From: CAZYTO01 sp964650405
GTDB taxonomy: Bacteria; Acidobacteriota; Thermoanaerobaculia; Gp7-AA8
Assembly: GCA_964650405.1 (NCBI GenBank)
Contig: CAZYTO010000091.1
Coordinates: forward strand, 1 to 18,543
Direction: 5' to 3'
Length of the DNA stretch: 18,543 nucleotides
Position numbers and translations under genes: made by a program. The notes under the pieces are model-generated. The model did no database searches. It saw only the letters and a list, made by a program, of their open reading frames with translations, and had not been told where the DNA came from. Position 1 is the first letter of the stretch. Each line of letters begins with the position of its first letter. This document shows positions 6,590 through 13,812 of this stretch, piece after piece.

Positions 6590-6601
6590 CATCCACCCAC
6601 C

Positions 6602-7291
6602 ATGATGACGCGCGTGTATCTCATCCGCCACGGATCGACCGAGCTCTCGGCGGAGGACCGCTTCGCCGGAGCGATCAACGTCAATCTCTCCGACGAGGGC
6701 CGCAACCAGGCCCGCCTCCTCGGCGAACGGCTGGCGGGCGAGTCGATCGCCGCCGTCTATGCCAGCCCGCTGCAGCGTACGGTCGACACGGCGAGCCTCA
6801 TCGCCGCGCCGCACAAGCTGGAAGTGAACCGCGTCGACGGGCTCCGCGAGATCGCCCACGGCCGCTGGGAGGGCAAGACCCGCGCCGAGGTGGAGAAGGA
6901 GTTCCCGGCGGAATACAAGCGGTACGAGCACGATCCCTTCACCTCCGCGCCGGAGGGAGGCGAGAGCGGACTGCAGGTCACGGCGCGCGCGCTGCCCGCG
7001 CTGCTGCAGCTCGTCGAGAAGCACGGCGATGCGCGGCTGATCGTCGTCTCGCACAAGGCCACCATCCGCCTCATCCTCAGCTCGATGCTCGGCTTCGATC
7101 CGCGCAAGTACCGCGACCGCCTCGACCAGAGCCCCTGCGCGCTCAACATCCTCGACTTCAAGGACGTCACCCACGCGCGCCTCACGCTTTTCAACGACAC
7201 CTCGCACTACATGCCCGACGTGCCCGGCCTGCCCAGCGGACGGTTGTCGAAGGTGTGGGGGCCGGCGGATGGAGAGAAGACGAGTGGTTAG
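6602..7291 (+). CDS. Histidine phosphatase family protein (phosphoglycerate mutase-like)
   Basis: The 229-residue cytosolic protein is of the histidine phosphatase superfamily, which transfers or hydrolyses phosphate through a phospho-histidine. The phosphate pocket is visible: catalytic RHG (Arg9-His10-Gly11), Arg59 in SPLQRT, the proton-donor region LREIAHGRWEG (Glu83), and the second histidine His151 in VVSHKAT. Length fits small phosphatases such as alpha-ribazole phosphatase (CobC) or GpmB-like proteins, but nothing here picks the substrate and no cobalamin genes are adjacent. It begins 12 bases after the GNAT-VOC stop, so co-transcription is likely. ATG 6605 is an equally good start. 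The last codons and the stop lie in a short AGTGGTT repeat. Confidence 0.9.
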   Translation: MMTRVYLIRHGSTELSAEDRFAGAINVNLSDEGRNQARLLGERLAGESIAAVYASPLQRTVDTASLIAAPHKLEVNRVDGLREIAHGRWEGKTRAEVEKEFPAEYKRYEHDPFTSAPEGGESGLQVTARALPALLQLVEKHGDARLIVVSHKATIRLILSSMLGFDPRKYRDRLDQSPCALNILDFKDVTHARLTLFNDTSHYMPDVPGLPSGRLSKVWGPADGEKTSG

Positions 7292-7306
7292 TGGGTAGTG
7301 GTTAAG
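7282..7306. repeat. Heptamer array (AGTGGTT/AGTGGGT)
   Basis: Three 7-bp units of GTGGTTA/GTGGGTA overlap the phosphatase stop codon. This is a short member of the same class of intergenic arrays. Confidence 0.7.
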
Positions 7307-7356
7307 GCAGGGCTGCGCTCTCATTTCCCGCTGCTTTCCCGTCATGTAAACGGTTT

Positions 7357-7372
7357 CGTGACTCCCGTCACG
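7357..7372. promoter_or_regulatory. Crp/Fnr-type operator-like palindrome upstream of the globin
   Basis: CGTGACTCCCGTCACG is a perfect 6-4-6 inverted repeat 86 bases before the globin start. Its core, GTGA-N6-TCAC, matches the half-site layout used by the Crp/Fnr superfamily. Regulators of this superfamily often control globin genes in response to NO or oxygen, so the placement is sensible, but the site is only predicted. Confidence 0.45.
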
Positions 7373-7457
7373 GCGTGGCGGCCGTTGCCTCCCCACATTG
7401 CGCGAGTCTCCGCGACTCCCCTGCGGTCCTTTCAACGCAATCTAAGGAGTGTTTGCC

Positions 7458-7883
7458 ATGACACCGTCCCAGATCGAACTGGTGCAGACTTCGTTTGACC
7501 TCGTGCTGCCGCTGGCCGATGAAGCCGCGGCGGCGTTTTACTCGCGTCTCTTCAAGCTCGACTCCTCGCTCCGCCCGCTCTTCACCGGAGACATGCGGCA
7601 GCAGGGAAAGAAGCTGATGGACATGCTGGCCACCGTCGTGCGCAATCTCAATACGCTCGATCGCATCCTTCCCGCCGTGCGCGCGCTCGGCCAGCGCCAC
7701 GTCGCCTACGGCGTGCGCGAGGAGCACTACGATCTCGTCGGCGCCGCGCTCCTCTGGACGCTCGAACAGGCCCTCGGCCAGGCCTGGACCGTGGAGCTGG
7801 CCTGCGCCTGGGTCACCGCCTACACATTCCTGGCTCGTACCATGAAATCCGCCGCCGCGGAGATCGCAGCTGTAGCCGTGTAG
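7458..7883 (+). CDS. Single-domain bacterial haemoglobin (flavohaemoglobin-type globin)
   Basis: The 141-residue globin resembles the haem domain of flavohaemoglobins and Vitreoscilla haemoglobin, which bind O2 and detoxify NO. Key positions are visible: B10 Tyr28 in AFYSRLF, CD1 Phe42 in RPLFTGD, E7 Gln48 or Gln49, proximal F8 His81 in GQRHVAYGV, and Tyr91, ten residues after the proximal His as in flavohaemoglobins. There is no reductase domain, so an external electron donor would be needed. ATG 7458 is chosen because TAAGGAG lies eight bases upstream and the globin A helix begins at once; a longer start at 7449 adds three residues. It stands alone between the phosphatase and a response regulator. 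A Crp/Fnr-like palindrome at 7357-7372 suggests regulation by oxygen or NO. Confidence 0.92.
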   Translation: MTPSQIELVQTSFDLVLPLADEAAAAFYSRLFKLDSSLRPLFTGDMRQQGKKLMDMLATVVRNLNTLDRILPAVRALGQRHVAYGVREEHYDLVGAALLWTLEQALGQAWTVELACAWVTAYTFLARTMKSAAAEIAAVAV

Positions 7884-7887
7884 AGTC

Positions 7888-7924
7888 GACTCGGCACTCG
7901 GCACTCGGCACTAAGCACTCGGCA
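7888..7924. repeat. Heptamer array (ACTCGGC/ACTAAGC)
   Basis: Five near-perfect 7-bp units fill the gap between the globin stop and the -10 box of the response regulator. The unit is the same as at 1331-1363, which shows that one repeat sequence is used at two separate loci. Confidence 0.9.
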
Positions 7925-7932
7925 ATGCACCG

Positions 7933-7938
7933 TATACT
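7933..7938 (+). promoter_or_regulatory. -10 box next to the response regulator start
   Basis: TATACT lies only eight bases before the GTG start codon. A transcript beginning 6-8 bases downstream would be leaderless or nearly so. No clear -35 box is seen; the repeat array occupies that place. Confidence 0.5.
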
Positions 7939-7946
7939 CTGCCCGA

Positions 7947-8606
7947 GTGCGCATCCTCATCGCTGACGATCACTCCCTCTTTCGCGACGGTCTCCGCAGC
8001 CTGCTCGTGGCGCAGGGCCACGAGGTCATCGGCGAAGCGCGCAACGGACGCGAGGCGGTCGAGCTGGCGAAGTCTCTCCGCCCCGACATCGTGCTGATGG
8101 ATCTCTCCATGCCGGAGGTGGACGGCCTCACCGCCACCCGCACGCTGACCTCGGAGATTCCGGATGTGAAGATCATCATCCTCACGGCCTCCGAGGATCA
8201 GGCCTCGCTCTTCGACGCCATCAAGGCCGGCGCGCAGGGATACCTGCTGAAGAACCTGGAGGCGGACGACTTCTTCTCGCTCCTGGAGCGTGCCAGCCAC
8301 GGCGAGCCGGCGCTCACCCCGTCGCTGGCGCGCAAGCTGCTCCAGGAGTTCGCCCGCCCCGCCGAGGCGGCCGCCACCGAGCCGGCAACACCGGTGGAGG
8401 AGCTGACCAGCCGCGAGCGCGAAGTGCTCGAACTGATGGTCGAAGGGGTGACATCGAATCGCAAGCTCGCCAAACGTCTCGACGTCAGTGAAAACACGGT
8501 CAAGTTCCACGTGCGGAACATCCTCGACAAGCTCCGCCTGCACAACCGCGCCCAGGTCGTCGGCTACGCCCTGCGCAAGGGAATCATCGAGCCGCCGAAG
8601 GCGTGA
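7947..8606 (+). CDS. NarL/FixJ-family response regulator (REC + LuxR HTH)
   Basis: The 219-residue two-component regulator has an N-terminal receiver domain (1-115) with acidic residues Asp7 and Asp8, phospho-acceptor Asp52 in LMDLSMP, Thr80, and Lys102 in LLKN. A linker rich in Ala/Pro/Glu leads to a C-terminal LuxR-type helix-turn-helix (about 152-215) with LTSREREVLELM and the recognition helix SENTVKFHVRNILDKL. It should activate or repress genes after phosphorylation by a sensor kinase, but none is next to it. The frame starts with GTG 7947; a strong -10 box ends nine bases before it and no Shine-Dalgarno sequence fits between, so translation may be leaderless. Downstream lies a repeat array, then an outer-membrane protein gene. 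Confidence 0.93.
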   Translation: MRILIADDHSLFRDGLRSLLVAQGHEVIGEARNGREAVELAKSLRPDIVLMDLSMPEVDGLTATRTLTSEIPDVKIIILTASEDQASLFDAIKAGAQGYLLKNLEADDFFSLLERASHGEPALTPSLARKLLQEFARPAEAAATEPATPVEELTSREREVLELMVEGVTSNRKLAKRLDVSENTVKFHVRNILDKLRLHNRAQVVGYALRKGIIEPPKA

Positions 8607-8607
8607 A

Positions 8608-8690
8608 GTTGCTTGTTCGCTTATTCGCTTAATCGCTTAGTCGCTGTTCGCTGTTCTCTCTTCGCTCTCGCTGGTTGCTCTCTCTTCGCG
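8608..8690. repeat. 7/8-bp repeat array, left arm of a flanking inverted repeat
   Basis: Octamers such as TTCGCTTA and TCGCTTAG shift to heptamers TCGCTGT and then decay. Positions 8623-8645 are the exact reverse complement of 9353-9375, on the far side of the outer-membrane protein gene. Confidence 0.85.
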
Positions 8691-8748
8691 TCGATAGGGT
8701 GTACACGCCACTTTGGGTTCCTATCACCCCATCGCCCCCGTTCCCCGA

Positions 8749-8754
8749 CATAAT
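8749..8754 (+). promoter_or_regulatory. Possible -10 box for the outer-membrane protein gene
   Basis: CATAAT stands 20 bases before the chosen ATG and nine bases before the GGAGG ribosome-binding site. No good -35 box is visible. Confidence 0.3.
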
Positions 8755-8774
8755 GAACGGTGCGGAGGTACTCC

Positions 8775-9332
8775 ATGGTGCGCACGTTCGTCGTTGCACT
8801 CTTCACTTCACTACTCCTCGCCTCCGCTGCCTTCGCGCAGCAGAAGAGCGAGTTTTCCGTCTTTCTGAGCGACGTCGCGGGCACGTCGGACTCGCATGAG
8901 CGCCAACACTGGGTGGGCGGCGCCGGCGCGGCGTACACCCTGAAGTTCACGCCGCGCTTCTCGGCGCAGCTCGCGGCCGCGATCGAGGAGCACCGCACCT
9001 ATCCCTATCTCGTTCTCGGGCTGGGACAGATCGTGCTCGTGCCGCAGGTCCGCATCCGGACGTACCCCATCGACTTCACGGCCCGTTACCACTGGGCGAA
9101 CGACAGCCGGTGGCAGCCGTACCTCGGTGCCGGGTTCCGCTATGTGGCCGCGCCTCACGTCGATCCCGGCTTCCGGTACCAGAACCACATGAACGCCGAG
9201 GTGTCCGGCGGCGTCGAGTTTCTCGTCCGCCCGTCGCTCGGCATCACGCTCGATGCGAAACAGCTCCTTGGCGATCGGGAGAATTACGACCCGCTGCTCA
9301 AGATCTCGGCGGGCGTCAATTTCCACTTCTGA
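8775..9332 (+). CDS. Small outer-membrane beta-barrel protein (OmpW-like)
   Basis: The 185-residue exported protein has an N-terminal signal peptide with a hydrophobic core (VVALFTSLLLASAAFA, then QQK) and signal peptidase I cleavage expected after AFA. The mature part has alternating hydrophobic and polar strands rich in Gly, Tyr and Phe. It includes WQPYLGAGFRYV and VSGGVEFLVRPSLGITLDAKQLL, the usual final barrel strands of OmpW/OmpA-barrel-like proteins, and it ends in Phe, as expected for insertion by the BAM complex. ATG 8775 is chosen because GGAGG (8763-8767) lies seven bases upstream; a GTG at 8760 would add five residues. Perfect 23-bp inverted repeats lie on both sides (8623-8645 and 9353-9375). 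The barrel class is secure; the ligand or function is not. Confidence 0.82.
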   Translation: MVRTFVVALFTSLLLASAAFAQQKSEFSVFLSDVAGTSDSHERQHWVGGAGAAYTLKFTPRFSAQLAAAIEEHRTYPYLVLGLGQIVLVPQVRIRTYPIDFTARYHWANDSRWQPYLGAGFRYVAAPHVDPGFRYQNHMNAEVSGGVEFLVRPSLGITLDAKQLLGDRENYDPLLKISAGVNFHF

Positions 9333-9340
9333 GCGCGATC

Positions 9341-9375
9341 GAACAGCGATTAAGCGACTAAGCGATTAAGCGAAT
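9341..9375. repeat. Octamer array, right arm of a flanking inverted repeat
   Basis: GCGATTAA/GCGACTAA units lie between two convergent stop codons. Positions 9353-9375 match 8623-8645 perfectly in reverse complement. Confidence 0.88.
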
Positions 9376-12027
9376 TCAGTACGCCACTCGCCGCGACGGC
9401 GGCGCCGGCACGAACGGGGCCACGCGCACGCGTGCGTCGACGGCCACGACGCCGTGCTCGAGGACTTTCAGCGGGTTGACGTCGAGCTCGCGGATCTCCG
9501 GGCAGAGCTGCAGCAGTGCGGAGAGGCGGAGAATGGCGTCGCGCAGCGCGGCCACGTCGGCCGGCGGCGCGCCGCGGAAGCCGCGCAGCAGTTTCGAGTA
9601 GCGAGCCTGCTCGATCATGTCCGCGGCGTCCGTGTCCGTCAGCGGGTGAATGCGGAAGACGACGTCCGCCAGCACCTCGACGAGCGTCCCGCCGGCGCCG
9701 TAGGCGACGATGTGGCCGAAGGTCGGGTCCTCCGTCGCCCCGAGCATCACCTCCACCCCGCCGCCGGCCATCTGCTGCACGACCGCGCCGGTCATGCGGT
9801 CGCCGAGGCGTGACTTCATCTCCTGGAAAGCCTCCACGATCGCCCGCGGCTCGGTCAGCCCGAGGCGGACGCCGCCCACATCCGACTTGTGCAGCAGCGA
9901 CGGCCCGTTCACCTTCAGCGCTACCGGACCGCCGATGGCCAGCGCCGCAGCAAGCGCTTCATCGGCCGTCGTCACCAGCTCCGTCTTGGGAATGGCGATC
10001 CCGGTGGCGCGGAGCAGTTCGCGAACCTCGTCCGGCTCGAGCCAGCCCTCCCGGCCGGCCACCAGCTCCCGCAACCGCGCGGCATCGATGTCCTCGAACC
10101 GCACCGTTCGTCCGGCGGGCCGTGCCCGCCAGGCGGCATAGCTCGCGGCGCGGGCCAGGGCCACGGCCGAGCGCTCCGGAAAGGGAAACGCCGGCACGGG
10201 CGCGAGCGACGCCGGCACGCCGCTGCGGCTCATGAACGTCGCCAGCAGCGTCTTCCCGCCGGCCTTGGCCGCTCCCTCGCGTATGGCCGTGGCCACGGGG
10301 AACGCATCGCCGGCCAGGACCGGGATGTAGATCACCAGGACGCTGTCGACCGCCTCGTCCGCGAACAGCAGCTCCAGCGACTTGCGGTATTGCTCGGCCG
10401 TGGCCGAGGCGATCATGTCGACGGGATTCCGCACGCTGGCTGCCGCCGGGAGGAACTCCTGCAGGCGCTCCACGGTGGCCGGCGAGAGCGTGGCCAGTTC
10501 CAGCCCGTTGGCCTCGCAGGCGTCCGCGGCCAGGATGGCCGGACCGCCGGCGTTGGTGAGGATGGCCACCCGCCGGCCGCGCGGCAGCGGCTGGTTGGCC
10601 AGCAGCGCCGCCACGTCGAACATCTCCTCGAGCGTGTCGGTGCGGATGATGCCGGCCTGCTTGAAGAGATCGCCGACGATGGCGTCGGCCGCGGCCAGTG
10701 CGCCGGTGTGCGACGAGGCGGCGCGCGCGCCGGCCGGCGAACGGCCGGCCTTCACGCAGACGATCGGCTTCTTCCGCCCCACCCGCCTGCAGATCTCGCC
10801 GAACTTCCGCGGATTGCCGAAGCTCTCCAGGTAGAGCAGGATGACATCGGTCTTTGGATCTTCCGCCCAGTACTGCACCAGGTCATTGCCGGAGACGTCG
10901 GCCTTGTTGCCCACGGAGATGAACGTCGAGAAGCCGATGTTCAGGGACCGCGCGTAGTCGAGCACGGCCAGGCCGAGGGCGCCGCTCTGGCTCGACATGG
11001 CCACGTTGCCCGACGGCGGAAAGACCGGCGCGAAGGTGGCGTGCATCCGCACGGCGTCATCGGTATTCAGCGCGCCCATGCAGTTCGGTCCGACCATCCG
11101 GATGCCCGCGGCGCGGACCTTCTCCAGGAGCCGCGTCTCCGCGGCGCGCCCTGCCTCCCCGGTCTCGCCGAAGCCCGCCGTGATAACGAGGATGGCCGCG
11201 ACGCGCTTGGCGATGGCATCGTCGACGACCGCCTCCACGCGCGCGGCCGGGACGGTGACGATGGCCAGGTCGACCATTCCGGGGATGTCCTGCAGGCGGG
11301 CGTAGCACTCCACGGCCTTCGGATTCACGACGTACAGCTCGCCCCGGAAACCGGTGGTGCGGAGGTTGTGGACGATCTCGTTGCCGAGCTGCCCCGGCCT
11401 GCGGCTGGCGCCGACGACGGCGATGGCGCGCGGCGCGAGGATGGGTTGCATCGAGGCATGCGCCGCCTGCTGGGAGCGCACGGCCGCCGCGTCGGCGAAC
11501 CGCTCACTGTCTTCGATGGGAAAGCTGACGAACACCGATCCGTCCGCCGACCGGCTGGTGACGTCGAAGCCGGAGCAAAGGAAGACGTCGAGCATGGGCT
11601 GGTTGACCGGCTGCGTCTCCGCCGTGAAGCGCTCGATGCCGTGCTCCCGCGCCGCAAGCGCGAGGCGCTGCAGCAGATGCGTGCCGATGCCGCAGCCCTG
11701 CGCCTCGTCGGCGATGGCGAAGGCCACCTCCGCATTGCGCGGCGTGCGCCGGGAGGCGAAGTAGTGCGCCACGGCGATGATGGCCCCGTTCATCTCCCCC
11801 ACCACGCCGAACTCGCGGTCGTAGTCCACGGCCGCCGGCGAATACTTCGCCGCCCGCGCCGGCGTCACGGCGTCGAAGAAGCGCGAATGGAGGCTCTCCG
11901 GCGACAGGCGCGAGAAGAACGCCAGCAGCCGCTCGCGGTCCTCCTCCCGCACCGGACGCAGGCGCAGCGTCCGTCCGTTCCGCAGTACGACGTCGGCTTC
12001 GAGATGACTCGGGTACGTGAAGCTCAC
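9376..12027 (-). CDS. Bifunctional GNAT acetyltransferase / NDP-forming acyl-CoA synthetase (protein acetyltransferase Pat-like)
   Basis: The 883-residue protein has an N-terminal GNAT domain (about 10-170) with acetyl-CoA motif QGCGIG (110-115). The NDP-forming acyl-CoA synthetase modules follow: CoA-binding Rossmann domain with AVVGASRRPGQLG (about 203-215), succinyl-CoA-ligase-like domain, and C-terminal ATP-grasp with HKSDVGGVRLG (713-723). Salmonella Pat has the synthetase first and GNAT last; here the order is reversed, as in some other bacterial lysine acetyltransferases. His440 in SSHTGA matches the phosphorylated histidine of ADP-forming acetyl-CoA synthetases, so the synthetase half may be catalytically active. 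Pat enzymes control acyl-CoA synthetases by acetylating a lysine. GTG 12027 shares one base with the TAG of the upstream 136-aa gene, pointing to translational coupling. Confidence 0.9.
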   Translation of the reverse strand: MSFTYPSHLEADVVLRNGRTLRLRPVREEDRERLLAFFSRLSPESLHSRFFDAVTPARAAKYSPAAVDYDREFGVVGEMNGAIIAVAHYFASRRTPRNAEVAFAIADEAQGCGIGTHLLQRLALAAREHGIERFTAETQPVNQPMLDVFLCSGFDVTSRSADGSVFVSFPIEDSERFADAAAVRSQQAAHASMQPILAPRAIAVVGASRRPGQLGNEIVHNLRTTGFRGELYVVNPKAVECYARLQDIPGMVDLAIVTVPAARVEAVVDDAIAKRVAAILVITAGFGETGEAGRAAETRLLEKVRAAGIRMVGPNCMGALNTDDAVRMHATFAPVFPPSGNVAMSSQSGALGLAVLDYARSLNIGFSTFISVGNKADVSGNDLVQYWAEDPKTDVILLYLESFGNPRKFGEICRRVGRKKPIVCVKAGRSPAGARAASSHTGALAAADAIVGDLFKQAGIIRTDTLEEMFDVAALLANQPLPRGRRVAILTNAGGPAILAADACEANGLELATLSPATVERLQEFLPAAASVRNPVDMIASATAEQYRKSLELLFADEAVDSVLVIYIPVLAGDAFPVATAIREGAAKAGGKTLLATFMSRSGVPASLAPVPAFPFPERSAVALARAASYAAWRARPAGRTVRFEDIDAARLRELVAGREGWLEPDEVRELLRATGIAIPKTELVTTADEALAAALAIGGPVALKVNGPSLLHKSDVGGVRLGLTEPRAIVEAFQEMKSRLGDRMTGAVVQQMAGGGVEVMLGATEDPTFGHIVAYGAGGTLVEVLADVVFRIHPLTDTDAADMIEQARYSKLLRGFRGAPPADVAALRDAILRLSALLQLCPEIRELDVNPLKVLEHGVVAVDARVRVAPFVPAPPSRRVAY

Positions 12028-12437
12028 TAGGCCACCACCACGTGCTTTCCCGTCAGTTCCTGAACAAACCTGGCCAGGTCCTCATTCGAGAAGTCGTCCC
12101 AGCCGCGGCAGGAGTCGTGCTCCGACTGCTGCACGTCGCAGGCGAGGCCGGCCCGCCGCACGTCCTGGCGGGCCAGTTGCCATTCGTTGGCCAGGTCCTC
12201 CAGTTCGGCGCGGCTCGCTGTGGGGTGCTTGGTCACCAGCCAGGAGTACCGGGCCCGGAATTCGCGGTCGCCGTAGCGGGCAAAGCCGCGGCAGAAGATC
12301 TTCTGCTCCGCCGCCGCCTTGCAGACGCACGTCTCGTCGTCCACCTCCTTCATCAGCTCGGAGCGGAGGAGGTCGATGGCCTCCTGGCGGGTCACGTCGG
12401 GCAGGCCCGGCAACGTCTTCTTCATCACGGTGCTCAT
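12027..12437 (-). CDS. Five-cysteine protein of unknown function
   Basis: The 136-residue soluble protein is not recognised. It has no signal peptide or membrane segment. Cysteines lie at 37, 39, 49, 100 and 110, in CVC, FCRGF, LACD and SCRGW, and the pattern CRGF/CRGW appears twice (49-52 and 110-113). The rest is helical and rich in charged residues and Trp. The spacing could suit metal binding or disulphides. ATG 12437 is chosen because GGAGAA lies upstream at good spacing; a longer frame to 12452 adds five residues. It is the first gene of a two-gene operon with the acetyltransferase/synthetase (one-base overlap) and diverges from a radical SAM gene, so it may be a substrate, carrier or regulator in that set; that is inference. 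Confidence 0.8.
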   Translation of the reverse strand: MSTVMKKTLPGLPDVTRQEAIDLLRSELMKEVDDETCVCKAAAEQKIFCRGFARYGDREFRARYSWLVTKHPTASRAELEDLANEWQLARQDVRRAGLACDVQQSEHDSCRGWDDFSNEDLARFVQELTGKHVVVA

Positions 12438-12508
12438 GGCGGTTCTCCTCACCAGTCACGATCGCTTCCGGCGTCCTTCCGCTCCGTGCCCGGCCGCACA
12501 CGGGCCGG

Positions 12509-12520
12509 TGACGATCGTCA
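12509..12520. promoter_or_regulatory. 12-bp palindrome in the divergent promoter region
   Basis: TGACGATCGTCA is a perfect palindrome in the 118 bases between the Cys-protein and radical SAM starts. A related sequence, GTCACGATCG, stands at 12455-12464. Together they could be an operator shared by both transcripts. If the radical SAM gene starts at GTG 12508, the palindrome would be coding. Confidence 0.35.
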
Positions 12521-12555
12521 TCCCCCCGCATGAGGAGAAGGATTTCACTGGCAGC

Positions 12556-13812
12556 ATGCTGACTCCCATCGAACTGGAGATCGAGTTGTTCTGCCGCGGC
12601 ATGCGCATCGAACCCTCCTGCCACACCGGAGACGACGCCCGCCGCATCAGCCGTACCTGCGCCGGCCTCGGCTCCGGTCTGGAGGTGGTCATTCCGGCCC
12701 GGCCCAAGGACATCTGGGTGAACGTCCCCGTGGTCGAGCCGTTCGCGCAGCACTCCGTCTTCGCCCTCCGCCACCGCGGCGGCCGTTACTTCGTCTTCGA
12801 CGGCCGGAGCGGCGCGCAGTATCCCGTCACCCTCCCGCCCGAGCCGGCGTGGTACTCGGGCCGGACCTCGTCGGGAATCCCCATGAGCCGCATCGGCGTG
12901 CTGCAGGGGAACTACCTCGGCATCTACGTCAGCAATCGCTGCCTGTACTGGACCTGGACGCCGAATCTGGCCTGCAAGTTCTGCACGACCGGCAAGAACG
13001 TCGGCGCGGCGGAGGAGTCGCGTAAGAAGGTCGAGGACGTCGTGGAGGTGGCCCGGGCCGCGCGCGAAGAGTCGGGCTCCTTCTTCACGCATTTCAACAC
13101 CGGCTATCACTACGAAGACCGTGCCGACCGTGAAGTGATCCACGGCCTTCGCCAGTGCGAGCCCTTCGTCCGCGCCGTGCGCGAGGAGGTCGGCGGCTTC
13201 ATCGGCGTGCAGGCCGTCCCCGTGCCCCGCGCCCAGTGGTTCGAATACGACGCGCTCATCGACGCCGGCACGGATCACTTCTCCTTCTGCTACGAGTTCG
13301 AGGATCCGAAAGTCTTCGCCGAGCTGTGTCCCGGCAAGGCCGCCACGGTCGGCCAGCACGCCTTCTTCGAGGCCATGGAGTACACGGCCAAGCGCCTCGG
13401 CAAAGGCCGCGTCAGCGGAGAGATCATCGCCGGCGTCGAGCCGCTGGAGGCGACCAAGCGCGGCATCGACCGGATCGTCGACGCCGGGGCCTTCCCCACC
13501 GTCTGTATCTTCCGCCCCACCCTCGGCAGCGAGATGGAATCGACTCCGCCGCCGAATCCCGAGGAGATGAAGGAAGTCTTCGCCTACCTCCACGAAGCCT
13601 GCCGCCGCGCCGGCCTCCCCGTCGGCATCCTCCCCATCGAAGTATCGCTGGTCGTACAGCCGGAGGAGACCGCAGGCCTGGTCGAGCCGAGCTTCCGCAC
13701 TACGATCTACGAGGCGAAAAACTGGACCCTGTGCCAGCTCGCGAAGCCGTACATCGCCTGGAAGCTGCGGCCGCGAGGGCGCCGCGCGGAGGCGCAGGAA
13801 GGGCGAAGGTGA
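12556..13812 (+). CDS. Radical SAM domain protein with non-canonical C-x10-C-x2-C motif
   Basis: The 418-residue protein has an N-terminal region of about 120 residues, followed by a radical SAM barrel. The presumed iron-sulphur site reads NRCLYWTWTPNLACKFCTTG with cysteines 129, 140 and 143. That is C-x10-C-x2-C, not the usual C-x3-C-x2-C; no canonical motif occurs elsewhere in the protein. Elp3, with C-x9-C-x2-C, is a precedent for an enlarged loop. Later marks are HFNTGYHYEDRAD, a GEIIAGVEPLE strand and IFRPTLGSEMESTPPPN, which resemble SAM-binding barrel strands. The reaction is unknown. ATG 12556 is preferred; the frame is open from 12319 and GTG 12508 is possible. It diverges from the Cys-protein/Pat-like operon. 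The C-terminus (EAQEGRR) runs into a GAAGGGCGAAGG repeat. Confidence 0.82.
   Translation: MLTPIELEIELFCRGMRIEPSCHTGDDARRISRTCAGLGSGLEVVIPARPKDIWVNVPVVEPFAQHSVFALRHRGGRYFVFDGRSGAQYPVTLPPEPAWYSGRTSSGIPMSRIGVLQGNYLGIYVSNRCLYWTWTPNLACKFCTTGKNVGAAEESRKKVEDVVEVARAAREESGSFFTHFNTGYHYEDRADREVIHGLRQCEPFVRAVREEVGGFIGVQAVPVPRAQWFEYDALIDAGTDHFSFCYEFEDPKVFAELCPGKAATVGQHAFFEAMEYTAKRLGKGRVSGEIIAGVEPLEATKRGIDRIVDAGAFPTVCIFRPTLGSEMESTPPPNPEEMKEVFAYLHEACRRAGLPVGILPIEVSLVVQPEETAGLVEPSFRTTIYEAKNWTLCQLAKPYIAWKLRPRGRRAEAQEGRR

Noticed and set aside
1257..9375. A CRISPR array from the many short repeats
   Set aside because: Units are only 7-8 bp, directly adjacent and degenerate, with no unique spacers and no cas genes.
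9889..12030. 713-codon plus-strand frame opposite the Pat-like gene
   Set aside because: It is a shadow of the 883-residue protein, with low-complexity Arg/Gly/His-rich translation and no family resemblance.
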